From Tranzscheliella williamsii (lineage: Eukaryota > Basidiomycota > Ustilaginomycetes > Ustilaginales > Ustilaginaceae): a stretch of DNA of 64,000 nt. The DNA is taken from contig JALBYF010000051.1 in assembly GCA_023212725.1 (NCBI GenBank), positions 62,001-126,000 of the forward strand, written 5' to 3'. The position numbers were made by a program, and so were the translations under genes. Within the stretch, counting starts at the first letter, position 1; every line of letters starts with the position of its first letter. The notes beneath the pieces are model-generated. The model did no database searches and was not told the DNA's origin. It saw only the letters and a program-made list of their open reading frames with translations. Of the stretch, positions 1-9,857 are shown one piece after another.

Positions 1-1
1 A

Positions 2-2626
2 CCCAATCAGCAGGGGTTGGCCTACAGCAGCGCTCGTCATGGCGGCAGGGCCCGAACAACCAGCACCGCACCACCCACCAAATACCTTTTCACAAAGGTT
101 TTCGGAGGCGACAACTCCTCGTCTCTCCAAGACGCTTCGCAAGCCACTTTCTTTCAGCAAACCACGTTGCCGCTTGTGCAGGAGCTTTTGCAGGGTCAGA
201 GCGGCTTGATGTTTACGTACGGAGTCACCAATAGCGGCAAGAGTCATACAGTGATGGGTAACAACTCCCCTGGCGGTGCTGGTATCCTTCCGCGCGCCCT
301 GGATGTTATCTTCAACAGTATCAGTGGTCTTGAAAGTTCGTCCGACATCCAGTCCTTCGGGGTTTCGGGCATTCAACGAACAGACAAAGCCAGCACTATG
401 AACTCCAGCTCGAGCACTGTTGGCATCAACCCCTTTATGATCCCCAGCCTATCTAAAAAGTTGCTTAGCGATGCCATATCGCGATCATTGAAGCCAGCCA
501 AGCAGTCGGAACACGACGATACAAAGGTCTCTGTTGATCGTAACCTTCGTTTTAGCGTGTTCGTAAGTTACGTAGAGATCTACAACGAGAAACTTTTCGA
601 CCTACTGGACGCATCGCCAGGCGCCACACTCGGCAAGTCAGACTCTGCGCGGACGTCTAATTGGAGCCTCGCTAACCTTGCGAACGCCAGCTCGGAGCTT
701 GCACCCGCCAATGCTGGTATTACTCTCAATAGACGGCCCCTGACCCTCAAGAACGACCTCGAGAATGGCGGCAAGTATGTTTCTGGTCTTAGAGAAATCA
801 AGATCAACTCTGCTGAGGAAGCCAGGGACCTGCTGCACCGCGGTCAGGAAAATCGAGCCGTCTTTGGCACAATGGCAAACCGCGCCAGTTCCCGTAGCCA
901 TGGCGTCTTCACGATCAAGATTGTTCGCGAGCACGCTGGAGACCATCCTCAGAATGGCGATCTCAGCTCCTCTTTCAGCACTGCACGTCTCAGCATAGTA
1001 GATCTCGCCGGTAGCGAGCGCGTCGCTAACACCGGCCTTACTGGTGGTGACAGGCTGAAAGAGGCAGGTAACATCAACAAAAGCCTCATGTGTCTCGGAC
1101 AGTGTCTTGAGACGTTGCGCAAAAACCAAATCCGGCTGGTTGGTGCCACCGAAGGAGGTCAAGCTCAGACGGTCAGAAGACGGATGAGCATCGTTCCTTT
1201 CCGACACTCTAAATTGACGGAATTATTTCAGAGCTTTTTCACCGGCGAGGGCAAGGCAGTCATGATCGTAAATGCGAACCCCTATGACACCGGTTTTGAC
1301 GAAAACTCCCACGTCATGAAGTTCAGTGCCATTGCCAAAGAAGTAGCAGTGGCTCGACACCAAGCTGCGACGATTAAGACTCTCCCTCCAATCCCTCGAA
1401 GCAAAACGGAATTGAAGGTCTCAACTATCCCTCTGGATCACTCAACAAGACTTTCCAGGGGCGATACGGAAAGCGACCGTGAAGCTGATATCACCATTAT
1501 TGAAGATGATGACGATTCGGAAGAGGACGTTAGCGATCCTTTTGTCGACATGCTCGTCGAAAAGCATGAAGAGCTTCGGCAAAAGTTGTACGCAGCAGAA
1601 CTGCGGTGCGCTTCAATCGAGGCACAAGTACGAGAAGAAATGGCCAACGAGATGGAAGTCCGGCTATTGGAGATGCAGGAGCTCTACAATCAGAGGATGA
1701 TGAGCGATACCAAGCAAAACGAGCAGTTCATGAATCGAAAGATTGATCTGCTGGTACGGACTAACTCACGAGACGAGTCCGACCTGGAGTCCGACAGCGA
1801 CGCCTTCAGCAGCAACGAATCTGCGGACGAGGAGGAAGCCGAGGTTGAAGACTCGTTACTTCCTATACGCAACATGGACGTCAGCCGAAGCGATTTTGAC
1901 GACAACAGTATGTTTGACAGTGCCACTGAGGGCGAAGATGAAGAGGGTAGGAGCATCGGCATCATCAACCCGGGTCAACAGTTGTATAGCATCCCTAATG
2001 CTGGAGTCCCGCGCTCAGACGAAGTGGAGCAGGTCAGTGCAGACGACGAGAACGAGGACGAAGAGGATGAAGAGAGTGGCGATGAAGATGATGAGAAAGA
2101 CGTACATGACGACGATAGCGAGTCCGATGAGGACAGTCCGGCAGAAGGGTCAAACTTGGACGATAGCGTTATTTCGGCTGAGAGTGTTGCGACCGATGCA
2201 TCCGACTCTTCCTTCGACATCACCTCTGTCGTTGCTGAGGAGGTCGAAAGCGCGGATGAAGCACCTGCTGTGTCCCGGAAGTCCGGTCGTCGAAGCACAA
2301 TGAATCGAGCTCCCCAGAGCACCGCAGCACAAAGCCGTGCGAGCACCTCTACCGCTCGGGCCCAACGACCATCAAAGCCACGAGTTTCATCTCGAGACGC
2401 ATCGATTCTGATTGAAGCGCCAGCCTTGACGGATCTTAGCGACGCAAGCATGATCGCCGAAGACGTGCTATCTCCGAAAAAGAAGCGGAAACTTCGCAAA
2501 AAGGCGACAGTGCAGGAAGATGACTTTGTCGAACAAATCGGCGATTCGAGCCTTGTCGAAGCCGTCTTTCAGAACACAAGCAGCAACACCTCGAGAAGCT
2601 TTGGCAACAGGAAATCACTGCGTTGA
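2..2626 (+). CDS. Kinesin-6-like motor protein (5' partial)
   Basis: Microtubule motor; kinesin-6 family members act at the spindle midzone and in cytokinesis. The frame is open back to base 2, and the first codon offered as a start is TTG, so the true start and the first strand of the motor lie left of the window. Seen: P-loop GVTNSGKS about 70 residues in, switch I NRASSRSHG, switch II DLAGSERV, and NINKSLMCLGQCL. The asparagine in the P-loop (TNSGK instead of the usual TGSGK) and a large insert of about 100 residues before VEIYNEKLFDLLD are typical of kinesin-6 (KIF20/KIF23). After the motor (about residue 440) come a short coiled coil, a long Asp/Glu/Ser-rich stretch (about 1740-2280) and a basic cluster KKKRKLRKK near 2478-2505 that looks like a nuclear localisation signal. 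No introns are needed over 2.6 kb. The family call is firm; the subfamily rests on motif resemblance. Confidence 0.9.
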   Translation, partial: PNQQGLAYSSARHGGRARTTSTAPPTKYLFTKVFGGDNSSSLQDASQATFFQQTTLPLVQELLQGQSGLMFTYGVTNSGKSHTVMGNNSPGGAGILPRALDVIFNSISGLESSSDIQSFGVSGIQRTDKASTMNSSSSTVGINPFMIPSLSKKLLSDAISRSLKPAKQSEHDDTKVSVDRNLRFSVFVSYVEIYNEKLFDLLDASPGATLGKSDSARTSNWSLANLANASSELAPANAGITLNRRPLTLKNDLENGGKYVSGLREIKINSAEEARDLLHRGQENRAVFGTMANRASSRSHGVFTIKIVREHAGDHPQNGDLSSSFSTARLSIVDLAGSERVANTGLTGGDRLKEAGNINKSLMCLGQCLETLRKNQIRLVGATEGGQAQTVRRRMSIVPFRHSKLTELFQSFFTGEGKAVMIVNANPYDTGFDENSHVMKFSAIAKEVAVARHQAATIKTLPPIPRSKTELKVSTIPLDHSTRLSRGDTESDREADITIIEDDDDSEEDVSDPFVDMLVEKHEELRQKLYAAELRCASIEAQVREEMANEMEVRLLEMQELYNQRMMSDTKQNEQFMNRKIDLLVRTNSRDESDLESDSDAFSSNESADEEEAEVEDSLLPIRNMDVSRSDFDDNSMFDSATEGEDEEGRSIGIINPGQQLYSIPNAGVPRSDEVEQVSADDENEDEEDEESGDEDDEKDVHDDDSESDEDSPAEGSNLDDSVISAESVATDASDSSFDITSVVAEEVESADEAPAVSRKSGRRSTMNRAPQSTAAQSRASTSTARAQRPSKPRVSSRDASILIEAPALTDLSDASMIAEDVLSPKKKRKLRKKATVQEDDFVEQIGDSSLVEAVFQNTSSNTSRSFGNRKSLR

Positions 2627-4500
2627 AGCGCGACGACTACTGAGGGCTACGTGCTTTCCTTGCTCTGGATCCTGAACCTATCTTAAAGAAAGCAGGGACT
2701 CATAACGGATCCTAGCTCATGACTGCTGCTATTCGTGCCACAGTTGGTACCTGTGCTTTGTTTACTTCTGCGAATGCGTATCCTCCAATGTTACTTTGTG
2801 CTACACATTCCTGGTCTGGTAACGCTGTGATATGCTGTTTTACGAGCGTTGTGGTTGCTAAAAGTTTGCCTTCAGAATATGTTGAAAGGAGAGTCACCAG
2901 TCTGACCGTAGATGATGAGCACACCGAGTCAACCGTACTTGACGGCCACATTGGGCATGGTCAGCCGCATACAGCTTAGTTGGAATGGGGACGGATGTTG
3001 CCACCTTCGCATTGGGTCCACGATGCTGGCGGCTTATTTCGAGTCGGCCAAGTGAACCACATGAGCTGCCCAACTCACATACCTGTCACATGTTCCCGAT
3101 ACTGTGCTACGCCAAGATGCCCACCGCCCCGCAGTGATAGAGTACCCGCAGTTTTTACTGCCGCTTCTGCGCGCCTTGCCTGCCGCGCGGCCATCGCAGA
3201 CCCAGCGGGCGTAGTACAGGGCGCATCCCTTTCCTGGGCAGTGTCGCCTGCCGCAGCGCCGGCACTGAGGCCCTTCACCACGCTTTCCACCCGTCTGGCT
3301 ATGGATTGACCCAAACGTCCCGACTGATCATTCTTTATTGCTTAACTTGGCTTAACCTCGACAACCCTAATCCGCTTGTCCTAGCGCGTGGCCTAGTACA
3401 TGCTCACGCTTTGCTTGCCCACCCTCGCAATCACGACAGAAGCTAGCTGTATGTACCTAACTGCAGCAGAAAACCCCGTTATTTGGAGTTGCTACCGCAA
3501 GGCTCTCGCAAAGCCGTGTCCTCCGGCGTATCCAAGTATGCGTGTTTTTACGCCATCTACGTGGCCTCTGGGTGACCAACGCAGGAGTCTCTGCAACGGC
3601 GATGAGCCCTGCGGTGCAGAGCTATATGAATTGTTCTGTAGCACAATCGCAGTCAGCATGATGTAGAATTATGAATAGTAATCATTGATACGGTATACAG
3701 CGTTTGCTACTCATGACTGTCATACGTATGCATAGGAGGTGGACAAGCAGAAGGATGCGAGGCACAGCTGCTAAGTGCTAGGACCAGACCAAGGCCTCAC
3801 TTACTTGGTTATGCGCAGCGGATCAGGATGCGCATTGGGCAGTGCGCAGCACTTGACGCGCTGGATGACGAGGAAGACGACAAAGAGCTTGGGCAATCAC
3901 AACGGTATCAGCATCCTGTGGGTCGTTCTTGTCCAAGTGAATGATGTAAGTAAGCAGCTTGAGCGCGGGCGTTACACCGCTGCGTGGTGCTTGTGTGCGG
4001 TGTGCTGCGTGATGGCGCCTCAGAGGTCCTCGTCTGCCAACCGATTGTAACGGCAGCGCAAGCGGGAGCGGACGCACGGGTAGGTGAAGGCTAAGCGCAA
4101 GCGCTACCACCTGAGCCCATCAATCAGTATGTACGATGGTAGTCATGAGTCTAACCCAACATGCGGATCCCTCCTCAACTTGTATGCGAGTTATGGCGAT
4201 GCGCACAGACTTTCAGCGGAGCCGCACCGATCTCTCGCACTTCAACCATGGTCATGATCCAACTTTGATATTCGGCCCAGTTTCTGGGATCGCGGCTTCG
4301 GCGTCGACGGACCTACTTCAGATGGAGATTTCTGCAAAAGGCCCACTGATGACTCGTGAATCAATCAGCATCCACAATCACAAATAGCGAAGATTTACGA
4401 GAGAGGTTGACGCATGACGTGCCTTCATCATCTATATGATCATGAATAATACAACTTACAGCAGACGCGTTTTCGCCATGATTACTGTGTGATGTGATCC
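2627..4500. other. Gene-poor stretch, no supportable gene
   Basis: Between the kinesin stop and the first fold-back repeat I find only short frames with no recognisable domain. The minus strand has coding-like patches (2712-2951, 3075-3314 and 3823-4110), the last with a hydrophobic run that continues in a shifted frame. This may be debris of an old gene, but I cannot name it. Stop codons are frequent on both strands. Confidence 0.5.
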
Positions 4501-4532
4501 ATGATTTGTTTTATGAGTACGATGCTTTTCAT

Positions 4533-4705
4533 AGCAGGGGCGGTGGCTTCCGGGGAAATTTGCCGAAGAGGGGAAGCGCTAGGATAAAATTTTCCTAAGG
4601 TTCGAGCACTACGTAAATCCTAACTAAATTCCTTTCCCCTACAGGTCATGACGGAGTGGTTTTAGGACTCTTAGGGAAGTTTACCCTCTTTCCCGCCAGG
4701 CCTGC
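4533..4705. repeat. Fold-back element A (degenerate)
   Basis: Begins AGCAGGGGCGGTGGCTTCC and ends with a segment whose reverse complement begins AGCAGGCCTGGCGGGAAAG, so the termini are imperfect inverted copies. The interior has runs of CCCC/GGGG and CTTAGGG-type motifs shared with the other elements in 4.5-6.3 kb. No open frame. Non-autonomous MITE-like sequence is the most likely nature; the boundaries are approximate. Confidence 0.45.
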
Positions 4706-4892
4706 TGCGGGAATTGTGCCCTTACAAGTCTCTGCAAAGTTCACGCAAGGCTCAGGCCCAGATCATAGTTCATGTTTGTCATCCATAAATTCATGATCTG
4801 TGATTTGTTGATTAATAGATTTCGACACGCTTGGACACCATCTGGGATTTTTATGAATCATAATCATAAGTGGCCTCACCTGGGCAAGTCAT

Positions 4893-4980
4893 AGGAAGGG
4901 GTGTGGGCTCTGGGGGGGACTTCCCCAAGATAATTACCTACGGGAAAACTTTCCTTCCTGGACCCCTAGCGTTGCCTAGG
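4893..4980. repeat. Fold-back element B (partial copy)
   Basis: Contains GGTGTGGGCTCTGGGGGGGAC followed by a CCTACGGGAAAAC stretch and CCTAGC/CCTAGG steps, the same order of motifs as element D. The AGCAGG terminus is not preserved. It reads as a decayed or partial copy of the same family. Confidence 0.35.
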
Positions 4981-5520
4981 ATAAATAACTTCTTGCAAAA
5001 GCTAATAGTTGCACGATAGGTTCATTAATGGGAGGCGGTTACCACGCTAATTCATATGCAGCAACAATAGAATTACAAGCAGCTCGGTGACGGAGGGGAG
5101 CGGCCGCAGCAATGGCGGTGACGTTGCGGTAGAAGGCTCTTTGGAAGTTTAGTCATGAGCGTACTCAATCATGATGAATGACGCATGGGCTCCGGCAGCA
5201 ACCAAAACCCAAAATGTTGATTTGGTGATCTGGAAGAAGCATTCATAATTCATACGTCAATCCTGGCTCATTCACAAAGTGTAGACCTAGCTGCTGGCGA
5301 GCTAAGCCAGAGGCTAAAGCACTTGATCTGGTTTAAGATGCCAAACAGATGCTAAGCAGGAGAAGCCAAGAGAGTAAGCAGGAGCGCAACAGCCAGACTA
5401 TGACTGCGTTGTACCTGTTATGAAATCTAAAGCAGATTATGTGCTTCGACCTTTGGCTCAATTCGCCAGCAGCTGAGTATTTACGCTCTGAAACCCGAAT
5501 CATAGAATCACGAATCCAAA

Positions 5521-5660
5521 ACAGGAGGCGTGGGGTTTCCGGGGGATATTCTATGATTCATGATTCCCCTTGTCCGGAGGATTTCCACGGAAGGTTTTCA
5601 ATACGCCGAAGGATAGGTTGCTGGAAAAGCTCCCCCTAGCCGTTTTCAAGAAAAAAGGAT
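5521..5660. repeat. Fold-back element E (divergent copy)
   Basis: Starts ACAGGAGGCGTGGGGTTTCC, resembling the termini of elements C and D, followed by a tract with CCCCTT, CCGGAGG and CCCCCTAG motifs. The right end is uncertain. Short palindromic TCATGA/ATTCATGATTC motifs surround it, as they do elsewhere in this region. Confidence 0.3.
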
Positions 5661-6000
5661 GCTCAAAATTTACTGTCGGATTTCAACGGGCAACGGATCA
5701 CTATCATAAAAGTACTTATGCGTCCTTCGTACGTTCGTATCGGAGTGAAACCCTAAACTTCCCCGAAACGACTCTGAAATGATGCACCCTTTCTTTCAAG
5801 AATTAAAGATATAGGATGGCCTGGGGAAGTTCTTCCACGTAAGGTGTTTTAGAGCGTCTTAAAGTCATAAGTACAGCCTGCAAGTCCTTCCTCTAAGGTT
5901 CTCACTCAGAATTCGTCCCCCGCATCCTGGCTCATAGCTCATTAATTATCATGTATGTCGGTTATGATTTGTTCGTGAAAATGAATCATTAATGGATTGT

Positions 6001-6111
6001 AGCAGGGGGGCAGTGGGTTCCGAAGAAACGTCCCCCTAGTACTTATGACTCCCTAGGGGCCCTAGGGGAACTCCTAGGGAGGGTTTTCCCCCAGAAGCCA
6101 CCACTCCTGCT
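6001..6111. repeat. Fold-back element C (best preserved)
   Basis: A 111-bp unit starting AGCAGGGGGGCAGTGGGTTCC and ending in CCACCACTCCTGCT. The reverse complement of the end is AGCAGGAGTGGTGGCTTCTG, so both termini begin AGCAGG followed by a G/T-rich GTGG block. The centre has overlapping CCTAGGG palindromes (CTAGGGGCCCTAG). The unit could fold into a long imperfect hairpin. No coding capacity. Confidence 0.6.
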
Positions 6112-6150
6112 ATTATTGCAAATTTCATGATTTTATTCTGTTGATTTCTG

Positions 6151-6251
6151 GAGGTGGTGTGGGCTCCAGGGGGGATTTACCCGCGGTATTTATGATTCCC
6201 TAGGGCTCCTAGGGAGTAAAAGGGTTTTCCTGAAACCCAATCCCCCCTGCT
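6151..6251. repeat. Fold-back element D, opposite orientation to C
   Basis: Read on the minus strand it begins AGCAGGGGGGATTGGGTTTC, close to the left end of element C, and continues through CTCCCTAGGAGCCCTAGGG to GCCCACACCACC. It lies 39 bp from element C in the opposite orientation, so the two could pair with each other as well as fold singly. Confidence 0.55.
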
Positions 6252-6913
6252 ATGCGTACGAGTTATGGAGTTATGAGTGCTCCTCTCAACATGTGATTGT
6301 TGGAAATAGCTCCAATGAAGTGATGGCCCCAGCACCATCGGTGATCTCCCCTCTCAATCGGGAGATCGGGACAGCTCGGGGCACCGGAGAGCCCCTATCA
6401 TCGTTAGCTTTTGGCGACCTCTCACTCACGCTCCCTAGCTCTCGGACCCCTCGCTCACAGTATATAGCTCAGCCGCGATTTGCACACAGATGTGCATACA
6501 CACACAGTCTCTACCAGATAGCGATAAAACAGCGTTGATCGCGATGTAGCATAGCAAGAGACTAGCGCGATCCGAGGTCACGCCAAGACGTAACAGTGAT
6601 CTGGGGGCGCTGTTTTATCGCTGTTCCTATGAAGTGGGTCACAAGTCACATATGACAACACCTTGATCGCTCTGTAGACTGACACACAAGTCCTAGAGTT
6701 CATAAGTCATGTCTTGTGATTGCAGATCAGCAGAGCCAGAGTAAGAAACCATATAAGTAATAATTTTGAAACCTGATCCTCGCAGAGTCATCTACTCATG
6801 ACTACGACTGATGCCTGGTCAATGATCCTGAATGATGAACGGGACGTGACTAACGTTGCTACATATGATGGGAACCAGAGGCCTGTTAGCCATTGCACAG
6901 CCACCCGACTCTT
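6252..6913. other. Intergenic, downstream of the Myb/SANT-like gene
   Basis: Holds the 15-bp inverted repeat and, just left of it, a TATATAG motif near 6463 followed by CA-rich sequence. No reading frame in this stretch has recognisable content. Confidence 0.5.
6520..6622. repeat. Perfect 15-bp inverted repeat, 73-bp spacer
   Basis: AGCGATAAAACAGCG at 6520-6534 is matched exactly by CGCTGTTTTATCGCT at 6608-6622. The match stops sharply at both outer ends, as terminal inverted repeats do, but I see no target-site duplication next to it. The spacer has no open frame. It could be a very small MITE or a protein-binding or cruciform site. Confidence 0.7.
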
Positions 6914-8161
6914 CTACGATGATTTGTTCGCGATCATTGCGGCCATCGCTGCTAGTGAAGACTTGAATTCTCTCATGACCTCCATAAGCATCCTGTGAGC
7001 TTCATCGCGTTGTTGCTCTGCCCGAATCTCCAGCTCCTCGCGCTTTTGAGCCCACTGCTCGCGTTTCTTCTCCAGCCGTCTGGCTCTTTCTTCACGCTCT
7101 TTCTCTGCCTGAATGACGCGCTGTAATCTTAGCTGGAAGGCTCTCTCTTCACGTTCGTGTTGTCGCTCTAAGCTCAACCGCTGGGCTTCTAAACGCATCC
7201 TCGACAGCGTGGTATACTCTGCGAGAACTTCGATTGGGGTGGCTTCCGTGTTATGATCGCCCTGCTTTCTAGTTCCTCTTCTTTGGCGTTTAGCGGGCGG
7301 ACTAGAGGTTGGACTTGTTGCACAGGGCCCCAGCCGTCGTATCTCGTCGTCTTCGCCGTCGTCATCGCTGCTTAGCTGGCGTTGCAGCATGTTGCTTGAG
7401 AGAGCCTGTGCGGACCCTCGGAGGGGTGGTGTCGGGGTGGAAAAGACCGACGGAGGTCTCAAGTCCTCTATTGATGACAAAGAGCGGCCAAGTTGAGGGT
7501 GCTCCATCAGACTACCAAGAAAGTCTGCGTCATGATCGGAGGCGACTTCAATCGACCCATACTCGACTGGAGGAGCGGCACCATCGAGTATATCTGTCTG
7601 TGCGACATTTTCGCGGTTGACGGCCATCTGATGCCACTTTTCGAACCATGGCAAGCGCCCTGCAAGCCGCGAGCGAGTCTCATAAAGCTGGCGGCATTGC
7701 TAGTCAGTGAGTCTCTCAGTGAGGATGCTGAGCACGAGGCTGCTTACCTCTGTGCCCGGTTGGAGTTCTTCCCATGTCGGCACAGCGCCAGCACCGAGCT
7801 TGGCCTTCTCTGCCTCGTATATACGGCTCATGATGATGATTCGACTTTTGATCCTTTGAGAGTTGGCTTTCTGGCCGACGCCAAAGACATGGCGAAAGAT
7901 CCGAGCACAGACGGCTGTCTTGCTGATCTTTTGTCCTGGTTTCTGATCTTTCATGACCCTGCCGGGCAGCAGCGCGATTTGATATCTCTTATTGTCATGC
8001 AAGGCTTGGACCAGTCGGTCCGTTTCAGAGTCCATCCACACATGATTCTTCCTTGATACAGCAAGGCTAGCATCTGCAGGCGTGGCGCGCAATCGCTCGT
8101 GCGAAGACGTGGGCGCGGACGCCCCGCTCTGTTGCAACGAATTGCGGTTCGCCCGTATCAT
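6914..8161 (-). CDS. Myb/SANT-like DNA-binding protein with coiled coil
   Basis: Two exons: 8161-7748 and 7699-6914, with a 48-base intron 7747-7700 (GTAAGC...CTAG); splicing joins PTWEELQPGTE to QCRQLYETRSR in frame and gives about 399 residues. Residues 40-165 fit a Myb/SANT-like (trihelix-type) domain: a tryptophan at the start of helix 1 (HVWMDSETDRLVQAL), AVCARIFRHVF, IKSRIIIMSRIYEAEK, then a WEEL segment and WFEKWHQMA. A Ser/Asp-rich linker follows with a basic patch (AKRQRRGTRK), then a charged coiled coil (about residues 290-380, REERARRLEKKREQ). Such trihelix-plus-coiled-coil proteins accompany PIF/Harbinger-type transposases or are host regulators descended from them; no transposase is visible nearby. 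It lies beside the fold-back elements. The structure is well supported; the function is inference. Confidence 0.75.
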
Positions 8162-8594
8162 GTGTAGTTCATTGGTTCGAGATGATGGTGTTGGGTGGTG
8201 CCGTCACGTCTATTGCAAGAGACGGTTGCTGCATAGGCGGGGTTAACAGAACTCACCTATTTATATTGTGATTGACTGCATACACGAAACCCCTTGAACA
8301 ACCCTGACGGTTTACTTGTTCTAGCTCATAGATTTCCATGACTGTCGGCAGAGAAGGCACACACACACTCATCACTCCTAGCTTGTTCTGCAAATTTACA
8401 CACATACGCGGGAGGTTAGGAGGAGACGACTCGATGGTCACGGTAACAGGACGGCTAGACCCGTACCGGCCCGAGCGGTTTCAAAGTGTGACCCCACCGG
8501 CGGTGTATGAATACAGTGTGACACCGGGTCGTGCACATGCACACAGCGGTATGGCGGGGCCAAAGTGGTCATGTTTGCGAATGGTGGAGATGTT
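8162..8594. other. Intergenic
   Basis: Separates the 3' end of the SDR gene from the start of the Myb/SANT-like gene, both on the minus strand, so it should contain the latter's promoter. A short CA repeat lies near 8360. Nothing else is recognised. Confidence 0.5.
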
Positions 8595-9513
8595 TTACTG
8601 CATGAACCCGGAAAGCTCGTCGGCGTCCCAACTGACGAAGGCTCCTTGAGCTCCGAGCCCATTTCCCTCCTTATCTTTAGGTTCATCTCTGGTAGCCGTG
8701 GTGGCGAGTGCAGCGATGGTGAATCCTGGCTGCTCGGGCTTCAAGAGGGTACCTTCCTTGTGCATGGTAAGGAAGCGCTGGAGCTCCTCTTGCTTCATGC
8801 TTTTATGTCCGTCAGTACGAAGCATAGACTGCATGTCGGTGTCGACGACGCCAGGCCGAACGGCAAAGACAGCGAGATCCGACTCTTCGTTTGCCAGCGT
8901 GCGCGCAATCGCATTCATGGCAGCTTTGGACGCGTTGTATGCAGCCCATCCAGCGGTTTTGCCATTGGCAGCGCCAGAAGAGACAAAGATGACCGTGCCA
9001 CGTGATTTGCGCAGCTCAGCGAGCGCTGGCCTGATCGTAGTAACAAGTGACACGGTGTTGACATTAAGTGTGTTGGCAAAGCTTTCTAGTGTCTGCAAGC
9101 GGTGAGAACAAGTATGCAGTGACGGCGGATGTTGGTCAGACGAGCGCAAGTAGAACAAGTCGCAGTCCATAAGAACCTACCAGATCGGCGATCTTCTCGC
9201 TCACAACAACGCCTGCATTGAGGATAACACTGTTGAGTCTACCCCAGGACTCAATGGCTTTTGCCACAGCCTTTTCGTTCACCTTGCAATCGGTAACATC
9301 GCCCTGAACGCAGATTAGGTCATGCGGGTAAGCCGATTGAATGGTTCTGAGATCCTCGGTGATGGTCCTCGAGATGGTTACTACCGCTGCGGCAGGAATG
9401 GACGCAGAAGAAGAAGACGAAGCGGGCACACCGGACAGCAGCAGCTTGAGCACGCCGAGGCCAAGCCCTCGCGATGCTCCTGTCAACAGAACTACCGGCT
9501 TTGTCGAAGACAT
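8595..9513 (-). CDS. Short-chain dehydrogenase/reductase
   Basis: NAD(P)-dependent oxidoreductase of the classical SDR fold, of the yeast IRC24/YIR035C (sepiapterin-reductase-like) kind; the substrate is unknown. Two exons: 9513-9181 and 9092-8595, with intron 9180-9093 (GTAGGT...GCAG) in phase 0, joining EKIADL to TLESFANT; 276 residues in total, normal for the family. Seen: the cofactor motif TGASRGLG at residues 11-18, the NAG motif (ILNAGV) near 98, the catalytic serine in IFVSSGA, the YxxxK pair in WAAYNASKAAM, and a following RPGVVDTDM. All catalytic elements are intact. Soluble and probably cytosolic; no targeting signal is visible. Confidence 0.92.
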
Positions 9514-9857
9514 CTTGGAAGAACTAGCAGGGTGGTGGTGTTCTTCAGCGAACTGGATTCAGGCAGGCACGGTTCACTTGAAGACAACCAAAAACCCATG
9601 TGGAGGTCCTTCCTATGCTCTTCTGAAAAAGCTGAAAACTCAGATAGGGATAGAACATCATCTTCCCGTAGCCAGCTCACCAGCGACTGAATAGTATTAC
9701 ATTTGGCAGTAGTAGCAACACGATGGGCCGAGGCCTGTGTATAGTACAAACCCAGTAGGGTGAGAACGAATCCGGCGGCTTAGCGCGATAATCTGGCTCT
9801 AGTGAGTCGTTGCGTCGGGGTAGGACTTCTGTGGTCATGTTCGATAACAGCGTGTTA
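9514..9857. other. Intergenic
   Basis: Lies upstream of the SDR gene and downstream of IST3, both on the minus strand. No coding content or repeats recognised. Confidence 0.5.

Noticed and set aside
3400..4050. Plus-strand frames of 88-91 codons
   Set aside because: Cys/Ser-rich, no domain, opposite to slightly more protein-like minus-strand frames; not supportable as genes.
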